From Paucimonas sp. (GTDB lineage Bacteria; Pseudomonadota; Gammaproteobacteria; Burkholderiales; Burkholderiaceae_D): a stretch of 13,412 bases of DNA. Below the pieces are notes generated by a model. The model ran no database searches and was not told the origin of the DNA. It saw nothing but the letters and a program-made list of their open reading frames with translations. The stretch covers positions 1-13,412 of the forward strand of contig JAQSWC010000012.1 of NCBI GenBank assembly GCA_029266815.1. The letters run 5' to 3'. A program made the translations under genes and the position numbers. Every line of letters begins with the position of its first letter. The first letter of the stretch is position 1. Positions 1-6,674 of this stretch are shown here, piece by piece.

Positions 1-786
1 GTGTCGATGACACCGCTAGGCGCGCAGATCGTCGCCCAGGCTGAGCGCGTGCTGGAACAGACCAACTCGATCAGGGAGATCGCCAAGCAGAACAAGGATC
101 CGCTTGCCGGCCCTTTCCGCCTCGGGATCATCTACACGATTGCTCCCTATCTGTTGCCGCCGCTGGTGAAAACCATGATCGACCGCGTGCCGCAGATGCC
201 GTTGGTGCTGCAGGAAAATCTCACTGTCAAGCTGATCGAACTGCTGCGCCAGGGCGAGATCGATGCAGCCATCATGGCACTGCCGTTTGCGGCGCCGGGC
301 ATGCTGGCCCAGCCCTTGTATGACGAGCCCTTCGTTGTGGCCTTGCCTTCGCAGCACCCCTGGGCTGGCAAGAAGGAAATCTCGCCACAGGCATTGAAAT
401 CAGAAACCATGCTCCTGCTTGGCAATGGCCACTGCTTCCGCGATCAGGTGCTGGAAGTCTGTCCGGAGATGTCGCGCTTTTCAACCAGCAGCGATGGCAT
501 CGCACGGACCTTCGAAGGCTCGTCGCTGGAAACCATCCGCCATATGGTGGCTTCCGGCATCGGCATCACCGTGCTGCCGCGCGCTTCCGTGCCAGACATG
601 GACAACAGACAGGGCATGTTGCGCTACGTACCCTTCGAAACGCCTGTGCCGACCCGCTGCGTGGTGCTCGCGTGGCGAAAGAGTTTTCCGCGCACCGCTG
701 CAATCGAGGCAATCCGGCAAGCCGTCTTGTCCTGCGACCTACCCGGCGTCGCCATGTTGCCCAACGCCCCTGTCGAGGAAGCATGA
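1..786 (+). CDS. oxyR: OxyR peroxide-sensing LysR-type regulator (5' end cut off by window)
   Basis: This is the effector-binding part of OxyR, the LysR-family transcription factor that is oxidised by hydrogen peroxide and activates antioxidant genes. The two redox cysteines are visible as GHCFRDQ (Cys145 of the fragment) and Cys154, nine residues apart, exactly the spacing of E. coli Cys199/Cys208. The stretch [20 protein letters not shown] is the conserved OxyR segment after them, and the linker region resembles E. coli OxyR (GPFRLG, PYLLPPL). The offset to E. coli numbering is about 54 residues, so the N-terminal winged-helix DNA-binding domain lies upstream of the window; the GTG at base 1 is an internal valine codon, not the start. 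The stop codon overlaps the ubiA start (ATGA). Other LysR proteins lack the paired cysteines, so I am confident it is OxyR. Confidence 0.93.
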   Translation: MSMTPLGAQIVAQAERVLEQTNSIREIAKQNKDPLAGPFRLGIIYTIAPYLLPPLVKTMIDRVPQMPLVLQENLTVKLIELLRQGEIDAAIMALPFAAPGMLAQPLYDEPFVVALPSQHPWAGKKEISPQALKSETMLLLGNGHCFRDQVLEVCPEMSRFSTSSDGIARTFEGSSLETIRHMVASGIGITVLPRASVPDMDNRQGMLRYVPFETPVPTRCVVLAWRKSFPRTAAIEAIRQAVLSCDLPGVAMLPNAPVEEA

Positions 787-1637
787 ACCGGTTGTCCCTG
801 TACATCAGGCTGGTCCGCCTCGACAAGCCTGTCGGCATTCTGCTGCTGCTGTGGCCGACCTTGAACGCACTGTGGCTCGCCTCGGACGGCATGCCGGACT
901 GGAAAACCCTGCTGATTTTCTGCGTGGGCACCGTGTTGATGCGCTCGGCCGGCTGTGCGATCAATGATTATGCCGACCGCGACTTCGACAGGCATGTGAA
1001 GCGCACTGCCGAACGTCCGCTAACGAGCGGCAGGATTGCCGCCTGGGAGGCGGTGGCAATCGCGGCCGCCCTTGCCCTTGCCGCCTTCCTGCTGATTCAG
1101 CCGCTGAACCTGCTGACGAAGCAGTTGTCCGTTGCTGCCGTGGTCGTGGCCGGCAGCTATCCGTACTTCAAGCGCTTCTTCGCCATACCGCAGGCTTACC
1201 TGGGCATCGCTTTCGGCTTCGGCATTCCGATGGCCTATGCCGCGGTGCAGGGCTCAGTCCCACCAGATGCATGGCTGCTGCTAGTGGCGAATATCTTCTG
1301 GGCCGTGGCCTACGATACGGAATATGCGATGGTTGATCGCGACGATGACCTGAAGATAGGCATCAGGACTTCAGCGATTACCTTCGGCCCATTCGACGTC
1401 GCCGCCGTGATGTTCTGCTATGCGGCGGCGCTGGCGCTGATCTTCGCGGTAGGCTGGCACAACGGCTTGCGCGGCTGGTTCCTTGTCGGGCTGGCGGTGG
1501 CTGCCGGTTGCGCGGTGTATCACTACCGCCTGATACGTAAACGCGAACGCATGCAATGCTTTGCCGCATTCAGGCATAACAACTGGCTGGGCGCGGCAAT
1601 CTTCGCAGGAATTGCAGCCGATTTCGCGCTACATTGA
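783..1637 (+). CDS. ubiA: 4-hydroxybenzoate polyprenyltransferase UbiA
   Basis: This membrane prenyltransferase attaches the polyprenyl tail to 4-hydroxybenzoate, an early membrane step of ubiquinone biosynthesis. The 284-residue product matches the family length (E. coli about 290) and is strongly hydrophobic, with several predicted transmembrane helices. Both Mg-diphosphate binding motifs are present: NDYADRDFD at residues 61-69 and [13 protein letters not shown] at 177-189, followed by K191-I-G. I chose the ATG at 783, which overlaps the oxyR stop codon by four bases (ATGA), because the protein then begins [18 protein letters not shown], the usual UbiA N-terminus; the open frame extends further upstream only inside oxyR. 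Translation is probably coupled to oxyR. Its 3' end converges on the histidine kinase gene with 33 bp between the stops. Confidence 0.95.
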   Translation: MNRLSLYIRLVRLDKPVGILLLLWPTLNALWLASDGMPDWKTLLIFCVGTVLMRSAGCAINDYADRDFDRHVKRTAERPLTSGRIAAWEAVAIAAALALAAFLLIQPLNLLTKQLSVAAVVVAGSYPYFKRFFAIPQAYLGIAFGFGIPMAYAAVQGSVPPDAWLLLVANIFWAVAYDTEYAMVDRDDDLKIGIRTSAITFGPFDVAAVMFCYAAALALIFAVGWHNGLRGWFLVGLAVAAGCAVYHYRLIRKRERMQCFAAFRHNNWLGAAIFAGIAADFALH

Positions 1638-1670
1638 TACAGGGCTGCCTCCTGCAAAGAGGGTCTCCGG

Positions 1671-3593
1671 TTAACCCGGAACGCGCAGCATCCTAATGAT
1701 GTCATTCACCCGATAGGGTTTGGTCAGGAAAAGGAATTCCTTCAGGCCTTCTTTATGCTCCGCCAGCGCCGGCGCCGCATACCCGGATGCCAGAATCACC
1801 TTCAGTTTCGGCCTGAGCACGCGCGCCTGCTGGCCCAGCGCGATGCCGCTCATCCCTGGCATGACGACGTCGCTGAACAGAACGTCGATGTCAGGATGCC
1901 TTTGCAGCATATCCAGGGCATCCCTGCCATTGCCGGCCGACAGCACCTCGAAGCCCAGACTGCGGAACAGCTCTATCGTCAGCTCCAGCACTTCCGGCTG
2001 ATCATCCACCACCAGCGCTTTTTCGGTTACTGCATCGCTGCCGGGCTGATCGGAGTCCAACGCTTCTTCCTTCATCGCCGGCAGATACATGGCCACGGTG
2101 GTGCCCCGGCCGGATCTGCTTTGAATCGACAAATCACCTCCGGACTGCTGGACAAAGCCATAGACCTGGCTGAGTCCCATGCCCGTGCCCTTGCCGACTT
2201 CCTTGGTGGTGAAAAAGGGCTCGATCGCCCGTGCGGCCACTACCGGCGTCATGCCGGCGCCGTTATCCTCAACTGCGACTCTGACGTAGGCGCCCGCGGG
2301 CAGACTGTTTACTTCACGTTCAGCTAGCACCACATTTTCCGTCGTCAGCACGATGCGTCCGCCGTCCTCGGTCGCGTCCCGCGCATTGACCACCAGGTTC
2401 AACAGCGCAGCCTCGAACTGAGCCGGATCCACCATCACTGCCGACAGCGTGGGCGTCTGCCTGATGTCGAAGGAAACCGATCCCTTGTTTGCCCGCCGCA
2501 GCACGGCTTCGAACGACCCGATCACGGCATTCAGGTTATGTTTCTCCTGCCTCAAGGGCTGCTGGCGCGCAAAGGTCAGCAACTGCTGGGTCAAGGTAGA
2601 GCCGCGCGAGGCGGCGCGCTGCATGCTTTCAAGTATCTTGGCGCTGGCCGGGCTCTTCACTTCCCCGGCGAGCATATCGAGGCCGTTAATGATGACGTTG
2701 AGCAGATTGTTGAAGTCGTGCGCCACCCCGCCCGTGAGCTTGCCGATCGCTTCCAGCTTCTGCGACTGGAAAAGCGCTTCCTTGGCACGCTCCAGTTCAG
2801 CGGAGGCCTTCCTTCTCTCGGTCACATCGCGCGTCACTTTGGCAAATCCGACCAATTCACCGAGTTCGTTGCGAATCGGATCGATGACCACGTGAGCCCA
2901 GAAGCGTGAGCCATCCTTGCGCACCCGCCAGCCCTCGTTTTCGAAACGGCCTGCGCGCTCTGCTGTCGCGAGCGCAATAGCAGGCCGATTGGCCGCCCGA
3001 TCCTCGTCGGTATAGAAGCGCGAAAAATTCGTGCCTACGACTTCGTCATGATCGTAACCCTTGATGCGTTTTGCGCCGGCATTCCAGTTCGTGATCTCCC
3101 CGCTCGGCGACAGCATGTAAATCGCATAATCAACCACGCCCTGCACCAGAAGACGAAAGCGCTCTTCACTGGCATGCAGCGCCTGGGTAGCTTGCTTGCG
3201 TTCGGTGATATCACGGGTGATTTTTGCGAAGCCGACGAGAACACCGCCCTCGTCCCGGATCGCATCGATCACGACATGCGCCCAGAAGCGTGAACCGTCC
3301 TTGCGCACGCGCCAGCCTTCTCCCTCGAATTTTCCCGTCTCTGCCGCTGTCTTCAGCGCGCGTTCCGGAAGGCTGGTGCTCAAATCTTCCGGCGTATAGA
3401 AAATGGAGAAATGCCTTCCTATGATTTCTTCCGCGGCATAACCTTTGAAACGTTTCGCTCCCGCATTCCAGCTGTCGATAACTCCTTCGGGCGACAACAT
3501 GTAAATGGCATAGTCGGTCACGCCCTGAACAAACAAGCGGAAACGCTCAGCCTCTACCAGCGAGGCCATGACGGAAGGATTCGGCGAACTCAT
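1671..3593 (-). CDS. Hybrid sensor histidine kinase: PAS-PAS-HisKA-HATPase-receiver
   Basis: This 640-residue cytoplasmic signalling protein has no transmembrane segment or signal peptide. Domains in order: PAS1 with PAC about 18-135, PAS2 with PAC about 146-263, a short helical linker, HisKA with phospho-acceptor His292 in GGVAHDFNNLL, and an HATPase domain with N box N399-N403, G1 DNGAG (443-447), F box EPFFTT (458-463) and G2 GKGTGMG (467-473). A receiver domain follows at about 524-637 with acid pair D530/D531, phospho-acceptor D575 (SDVVMPG), S603 and K625. All catalytic residues are present, so kinase activity and internal phosphotransfer are expected. The ligand is unknown; both PAS domains share WNAGAKR(F/I)KGY and WRVRKDGSRFWAHVVID. 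No separate response regulator lies in the window, so the output partner is unidentified. Start: ATG at 3593, with Met9 (3569) an alternative; neither has a good ribosome-binding site. Confidence 0.93.
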   Translation of the reverse strand: MSSPNPSVMASLVEAERFRLFVQGVTDYAIYMLSPEGVIDSWNAGAKRFKGYAAEEIIGRHFSIFYTPEDLSTSLPERALKTAAETGKFEGEGWRVRKDGSRFWAHVVIDAIRDEGGVLVGFAKITRDITERKQATQALHASEERFRLLVQGVVDYAIYMLSPSGEITNWNAGAKRIKGYDHDEVVGTNFSRFYTDEDRAANRPAIALATAERAGRFENEGWRVRKDGSRFWAHVVIDPIRNELGELVGFAKVTRDVTERRKASAELERAKEALFQSQKLEAIGKLTGGVAHDFNNLLNVIINGLDMLAGEVKSPASAKILESMQRAASRGSTLTQQLLTFARQQPLRQEKHNLNAVIGSFEAVLRRANKGSVSFDIRQTPTLSAVMVDPAQFEAALLNLVVNARDATEDGGRIVLTTENVVLAEREVNSLPAGAYVRVAVEDNGAGMTPVVAARAIEPFFTTKEVGKGTGMGLSQVYGFVQQSGGDLSIQSRSGRGTTVAMYLPAMKEEALDSDQPGSDAVTEKALVVDDQPEVLELTIELFRSLGFEVLSAGNGRDALDMLQRHPDIDVLFSDVVMPGMSGIALGQQARVLRPKLKVILASGYAAPALAEHKEGLKEFLFLTKPYRVNDIIRMLRVPG

Positions 3594-3629
3594 CAGCAGC
3601 TGGAACCCATGAAAATCTCATGGGTTCCA
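3593..3629 (-). promoter_or_regulatory. Hairpin and five-codon leader ORF at the kinase start
   Basis: Bases 3601-3612 (TGGAACCCATGA) and 3618-3629 (TCATGGGTTCCA) are a perfect 12-bp inverted repeat with a 5-nt loop. In the kinase mRNA the stem ends only seven bases before the start codon, well inside the ribosome footprint. The same strand contains ATG GGT TCC AGC TGC TGA (3610 down to 3593), preceded by a GAGA a few bases upstream. Its stop codon shares an A with the kinase ATG (TGATG), a typical translational-coupling arrangement. There is no downstream T-run, so it does not look like an intrinsic terminator. A role in controlling kinase translation is inference. Confidence 0.45.
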
Positions 3630-3948
3630 CGGGTTTCATAAGTGGGCATATATTTTATCTTTTCAAAAAACAGACGAGCACAATCCTTTTCCACTACGGA
3701 CATATTTCGAATCAGAAATTGACTCCTGTCAAGCCAAGGGAGCTTAGCAGAATGCTGACAACCTGTGCGCTTCCCTGCCGATGGCCGGCCAATGCACTCG
3801 TCGTTCTCTGCACGATAGCTAATTCCGCTTTGTTTTCCGTAAAACGCCTTCCCTCTAATAACTTTGATGCCCGACAAAATAGCTTTATCCACCCTACATA
3901 CACTGAACTCCACCTGAATGAAAAACCCTTTTTCTAGGATGAGATCGC
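3630..3948. other. AT-richer divergent intergenic region between kinase and yqjD
   Basis: This is the longest stretch without a supported gene. It is clearly richer in A and T than the flanking genes and must hold the divergent promoters. On the minus strand an A/T tract at 3645-3670 contains TAAAAT (complement of 3652-3657) and TTGAAA (complement of 3661-3666), both promoter-like, but not at ideal spacing to each other. A small hairpin TTGAC-TCCT-GTCAA lies at 3719-3732. On the plus strand TACATA/TACACT (3895-3904) lies about 45 bases before yqjD and could be a -10 element, with no convincing -35. Open frames on both strands here look unlike proteins. A small RNA cannot be excluded. Confidence 0.5.
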
Positions 3949-4287
3949 ATGGATACTTCGGCATTGAACACTGAAAGCCGCAGCAAGCTGGTAGATGATT
4001 TGCGTGCCGTCATTCGTGACGCGGAAGACCTGATCAACAAGGCAGGTTCGCAAACCGAAGACAAATTCCAGTCTGCCCGCTCGCGCATCGATTCGACGTT
4101 GCAGAACGCTCGTTCAGGCCTGTCGAATGCGAAGGCAGGTCTGTCCACTGCGCAGGAAAGCTTGGTGAGCCGCACCAAGCAGGCTGCCGCGACGACCGAC
4201 CAATATGTGACGGAAAATCCCTGGCGTTCGGTAGGTGCTGTTGCGCTCGCCGGCTTGTTGATCGGTTTGCTGGTAGGAAGAAAATAA
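3949..4287 (+). CDS. yqjD: DUF883 (ElaB/YqjD/YqjD-like) C-tail-anchored membrane protein
   Basis: The 112-residue protein belongs to the DUF883 family typified by E. coli ElaB, YqjD and YgaM. Residues 1-90 are polar and helical with a coiled-coil character (repeated Ala/Ser/Lys, e.g. LQNARSGLSNAKAGL), and the C-terminus is the family hallmark: NPWRSVGAVALAGLLIGLLVGRK, a single membrane helix at about 94-110 ending in a GRK tail. In E. coli YqjD is an RpoS-dependent inner-membrane protein reported to bind ribosomes in stationary phase; transfer of that role is inference. The start at 3949 is supported by AGGATGAG at 3936-3943. The next gene follows after three bases, and the order yqjD-yqjE-yqjK matches E. 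coli, which strengthens the symbol. Confidence 0.85.
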   Translation: MDTSALNTESRSKLVDDLRAVIRDAEDLINKAGSQTEDKFQSARSRIDSTLQNARSGLSNAKAGLSTAQESLVSRTKQAAATTDQYVTENPWRSVGAVALAGLLIGLLVGRK

Positions 4288-4290
4288 ACG

Positions 4291-4671
4291 ATGGCGATCC
4301 TTCATTCCGCAAGCCGCCTGGTGGCGACGCTGGCTTCGACGGTGCAGACCCGGGCCGCGCTCGTCGCGGTTGAGGTGGAAGAGGAAGCGCTTCGATATTT
4401 TTCCTACCTGATCTTTGCGCTGGGCGCGATGTTCCTTGGCTTCATCGCCCTTCTGCTTGTCATCCTGCTGGTTGTCGCAGTGTATTGGGATACGCACCGG
4501 ATCGGCGTGCTGCTAACGCTGATCGTGCTATTCGGCGGCGGGGCGGCAGCGCTGGCATGGACGGTGGTGTCGCGTTTCAAGCGCAAGCCCCATCTCCTGA
4601 GCCACACGATCGCGGAATTGTCGAAAGACATCGAAATGCTGAAATCCAACGTTCCTCACGCGAGCCATTGA
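4291..4671 (+). CDS. yqjE: YqjE-like (holin superfamily III) inner-membrane protein
   Basis: The 126-residue protein has an amphipathic N-terminus (1-36), two long hydrophobic segments at about 38-65 and 71-93, and a basic then mixed charged C-tail (FKRKPHLLSHTIAELSKDIEMLK). This is the layout of the YqjE / Actinobacterial Holin-X family. The holin label is a family name; nothing here suggests phage lysis. It begins three bases after the yqjD stop, and AGGAAG within the end of yqjD (4275-4280) is the likely ribosome-binding site. The neighbours on both sides are its usual E. coli partners YqjD and YqjK. Its biochemical role is unknown; membrane or stationary-phase stress function is inferred from context. 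Confidence 0.83.
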   Translation: MAILHSASRLVATLASTVQTRAALVAVEVEEEALRYFSYLIFALGAMFLGFIALLLVILLVVAVYWDTHRIGVLLTLIVLFGGGAAALAWTVVSRFKRKPHLLSHTIAELSKDIEMLKSNVPHASH

Positions 4672-4675
4672 CGCC

Positions 4676-5026
4676 ATGTTCGAATCTCCGAAACTTGCCG
4701 CTCGACGGCGTGAACTGCTGGCACGCTGCGGTGAAGAACGCAGGACTGCCGCCATTCATAGTCAGGAATTGACCCACTCGGTCTCCGGGGTGGAATCCAA
4801 AGTGGACAAGGCCATGTCGCTCGTTGCGCGTGTCAAAGATCATCCCGGCATCATCGTCGGCGCAGTTGCCCTGCTGGCGGGATTGATCGTGGTCCGGCCG
4901 CGCAGGCTGGCGCCGCTGGTCAGTACCGGCCTTGTGGCGGTTCGTGCGCTTCGCACAGTGAACAGCGTGCTGCCGATGCTTCAAAATTTCAGAGCACGGC
5001 AGATGCAGGCACGGGTCTACCACTGA
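4676..5026 (+). CDS. yqjK: YqjK-like protein
   Basis: The 116-residue product starts with a basic, arginine-rich helix (residues 8-25, RRRELLARCGEERR), which resembles the YqjK family, then has one hydrophobic stretch at about 58-74 (HPGIIVGAVALLAGLIVV) followed by RPRRL. The C-terminal third is weakly amphipathic and basic. It follows yqjE by four bases and is the third gene of a yqjD-yqjE-yqjK set, which is the main reason for the symbol; sequence similarity of YqjK proteins is low. Its function is unknown. There is no strong ribosome-binding site, so translation is probably coupled to yqjE. A perfect palindrome 10 bases after the stop ends the operon. Confidence 0.75.
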   Translation: MFESPKLAARRRELLARCGEERRTAAIHSQELTHSVSGVESKVDKAMSLVARVKDHPGIIVGAVALLAGLIVVRPRRLAPLVSTGLVAVRALRTVNSVLPMLQNFRARQMQARVYH

Positions 5027-5036
5027 TATGCCTGAC

Positions 5037-5062
5037 ATTCGGGGCGCCTTGGCGCCCCGAAT
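5037..5062. terminator. Bidirectional hairpin between convergent yqjK and proC
   Basis: ATTCGGGGCGCC (5037-5048) and GGCGCCCCGAAT (5051-5062) form a perfect 12-bp inverted repeat separated by TT. It starts 10 bases after the yqjK stop and lies 3 bases beyond the proC stop on the other strand. The position between converging genes and the GC-rich stem argue for a shared terminator. Neither side has a clear run of T, so it is not a textbook intrinsic terminator and may act mainly as an RNA 3'-end stabiliser. Confidence 0.7.
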
Positions 5063-5065
5063 GCA

Positions 5066-5890
5066 TCAGTCTTGACCGAACTGCTCGCCGAGTTCCCTAC
5101 CTCTAGCACTTGCAGCCTTCATCGCCTTGACGATGGCGGCCTTCACCCCGCTTTCATCCATGCTGGTCAATGCCGCATAGGTCGTGCCGCCCTTGGATGT
5201 GACACGTTCACGCAATAGCGATACCGGTTCATTGGACTGAGCGGCAAGCTGGGCCGCGCCGACGAAGGTGGCGATGGCCAGCTCCGTACCCTGCTGCGTA
5301 CTCAAGCCCAACTCTTCCGCCGCCTGCTGCATCGCTTCGATGAAATAGAAGACATAGGCAGGGCCGCTGCCGGAAACCGCCGTCACCGGGTCGATCAGAG
5401 ATTCATCGGAAAGCCACACGGTAGCGCCCACTGCTTTCATGATTGCATCGGCTGCACTGCGCTGCTCCGAATTCACGCCGCTCATTGCGACAATGCCGGT
5501 GATACCCTTGCCGATCAGCGCCGGCGTATTCGGCATCGTACGGACAATTGCGGAATGCCCGTCCAGCCAGCGCGACAGGTCGGCGGCGCGAATGCCTGCT
5601 GCGATCGACAGCACCAGTTGTCCCGTGATATGCGGACGCAATTGCGCCGCCACGTCCTTCATCTGCTGAGGCTTGACGGCCAGCACGACCACTTCGCTGC
5701 CTGCCACTGCTGCATCGATGCCCGTGGAAGTGGTTACCCCAAACTGCGACTGCAATTTGGACAAGGCATCGGCGTTGATGTCCACGACATGAATATTGGC
5801 GCCCGCGGTCAGCTTGCCTGCGAGACCGCCGATCAGCGCAGTCGCCATATTGCCGCCGCCGATGAATGCGATTTTCAAATTATTTTTCAT
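5066..5890 (-). CDS. proC: Pyrroline-5-carboxylate reductase ProC
   Basis: The cytosolic enzyme reduces 1-pyrroline-5-carboxylate to L-proline with NAD(P)H, the last step of proline synthesis. The 274-residue protein fits the family length (about 270). It shows the N-terminal Rossmann motif IAFIGGGNMA (7-16), AVKPQ (71-75), RTMPNTPA (117-124), and the C-terminal P5CR signature with SGSGPAYVFYFIEA (173-186) and VTSKGGTT (230-237). I chose the ATG at 5890 because it gives MKNNLKIAFIGGGNMA; the frame extends to 5947 only inside yggS. The start overlaps the end of yggS by 11 bases, and the only upstream purine run is GGAAAAAGAAA, so translation is likely coupled to yggS. The yggS-proC pairing is widespread in proteobacteria. 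Confidence 0.96.
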   Translation of the reverse strand: MKNNLKIAFIGGGNMATALIGGLAGKLTAGANIHVVDINADALSKLQSQFGVTTSTGIDAAVAGSEVVVLAVKPQQMKDVAAQLRPHITGQLVLSIAAGIRAADLSRWLDGHSAIVRTMPNTPALIGKGITGIVAMSGVNSEQRSAADAIMKAVGATVWLSDESLIDPVTAVSGSGPAYVFYFIEAMQQAAEELGLSTQQGTELAIATFVGAAQLAAQSNEPVSLLRERVTSKGGTTYAALTSMDESGVKAAIVKAMKAASARGRELGEQFGQD

Positions 5891-6584
5891 AGTTTCTTTT
5901 TCCAAAAATGGCGGTGCCGATACGGACAAGGGTTGCACCCTCTGCAATGGCCGCCTCCAGATCGCCTGACATGCCCATCGACAGCGTGTCGAGGTGCATG
6001 CCTTTTGTCCTTATTGCTTCAAACAGTTCACGCATGCGCTGGAACGGAGCGCGCTGCCGCACAGGATCAGACTGCGCTTCAGGGATCGCCATCAGGCCGC
6101 GCAAACATAGGTGCGGCATGCGTGCAATTTCCTGTGCCAAAGCGACTGCCTCATTTGGCATCACACCGCTTTTGCTGGCTTCACCGCTGATATTGATTTG
6201 CAAACAAATATTCAACTTGCCTTTAGCTGACGGACGCTGATCGGATAATCGTTGCGCGATTTTCACCCGGTCTACCGCATGTACCCAGTCAAAATTTTCT
6301 GCAATGGTACGCGTCTTGTTGCTCTGAACGGGGCCGATGAAATGCCATTCCAATAACAACTCAGGCGCCAGCATTCGCACATTTGCCATTTTTTCCACAG
6401 CTTCCTGCACATAATTCTCGCCAAATGCTGTTTGGCCTGCACGCGCTGCCTCTGCCACAGCCTCGGCAGGGAAGTTCTTCGAGACTGCCAGGAGAGTGAT
6501 TTCGGCAGGATCGCGCAACACTGAAGCCGCAGCATCCGCAATGCGGCGCTGAACGGCTTGCATGTTGGCAACGATTGCAGACAT
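5880..6584 (-). CDS. yggS: YggS family PLP-binding protein (PLP homeostasis protein)
   Basis: The 234-residue protein is a member of the YggS/PROSC/YBL036C family, single-domain alanine-racemase-fold proteins that bind pyridoxal phosphate and influence B6 and amino-acid homeostasis without a firmly assigned reaction. The PLP lysine is K36 in LLAVSKNFP, and further family motifs are FGENYVQEA, WHFIGPVQSNKTR, INISGEASKSG, GLMAIPE and LSMGMSGDLEAAIAEGATLVRIGTAIFG. I chose ATG 6584 (MSAIVANM); a TTG six bases further upstream (6590) is in frame and possible, but neither has a clear ribosome-binding site. It overlaps proC downstream by 11 bases and is divergent from pilT, the same neighbourhood as in many pilus-bearing proteobacteria. 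Confidence 0.94.
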   Translation of the reverse strand: MSAIVANMQAVQRRIADAAASVLRDPAEITLLAVSKNFPAEAVAEAARAGQTAFGENYVQEAVEKMANVRMLAPELLLEWHFIGPVQSNKTRTIAENFDWVHAVDRVKIAQRLSDQRPSAKGKLNICLQINISGEASKSGVMPNEAVALAQEIARMPHLCLRGLMAIPEAQSDPVRQRAPFQRMRELFEAIRTKGMHLDTLSMGMSGDLEAAIAEGATLVRIGTAIFGKRNYEK

Positions 6585-6624
6585 AATCAAATTTGCTTGT
6601 TAACCAGCGGTGGGTGGGCCAGGA

Positions 6625-6630
6625 ATTATA
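6625..6630 (-). promoter_or_regulatory. Putative -10 element for yggS-proC
   Basis: The complement of ATTATA here is a perfect TATAAT, about 40 bases before the yggS ATG in the 90-bp yggS-pilT gap. No good -35 hexamer is found 16-18 bases upstream, so the promoter may be weak, activator dependent, or the match accidental. Confidence 0.4.
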
Positions 6631-6674
6631 GGGCTTGCAACGCCGCTCCGACGAATCCGACTCTTCAAGCCCTC

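Noticed and set aside
1666..1680. TCCGG-TTAAC-CCGGA inverted repeat at the kinase stop codon
   Set aside because: Five-base stem that includes the stop codon and last codons; no T-run. Too short to call a terminator between ubiA and the kinase.
3620..3937. 105-codon plus-strand open frame in the kinase-yqjD gap
   Set aside because: No ribosome-binding site, random-looking composition, and it lies in AT-rich DNA with promoter-like sequences.
3593..3964. 123-codon minus-strand open frame upstream of the kinase
   Set aside because: It begins inside yqjD and reads like non-coding sequence (many Cys/Lys/Arg, no domain). Only its last five codons, which end in the TGATG overlap, were kept as a possible leader ORF.
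4291..4671. Phage lysis gene suggested by the holin-family name of YqjE
   Set aside because: There is no endolysin, spanin or other phage gene nearby, and the yqjD/yqjK neighbours explain the gene as a chromosomal housekeeping cluster.
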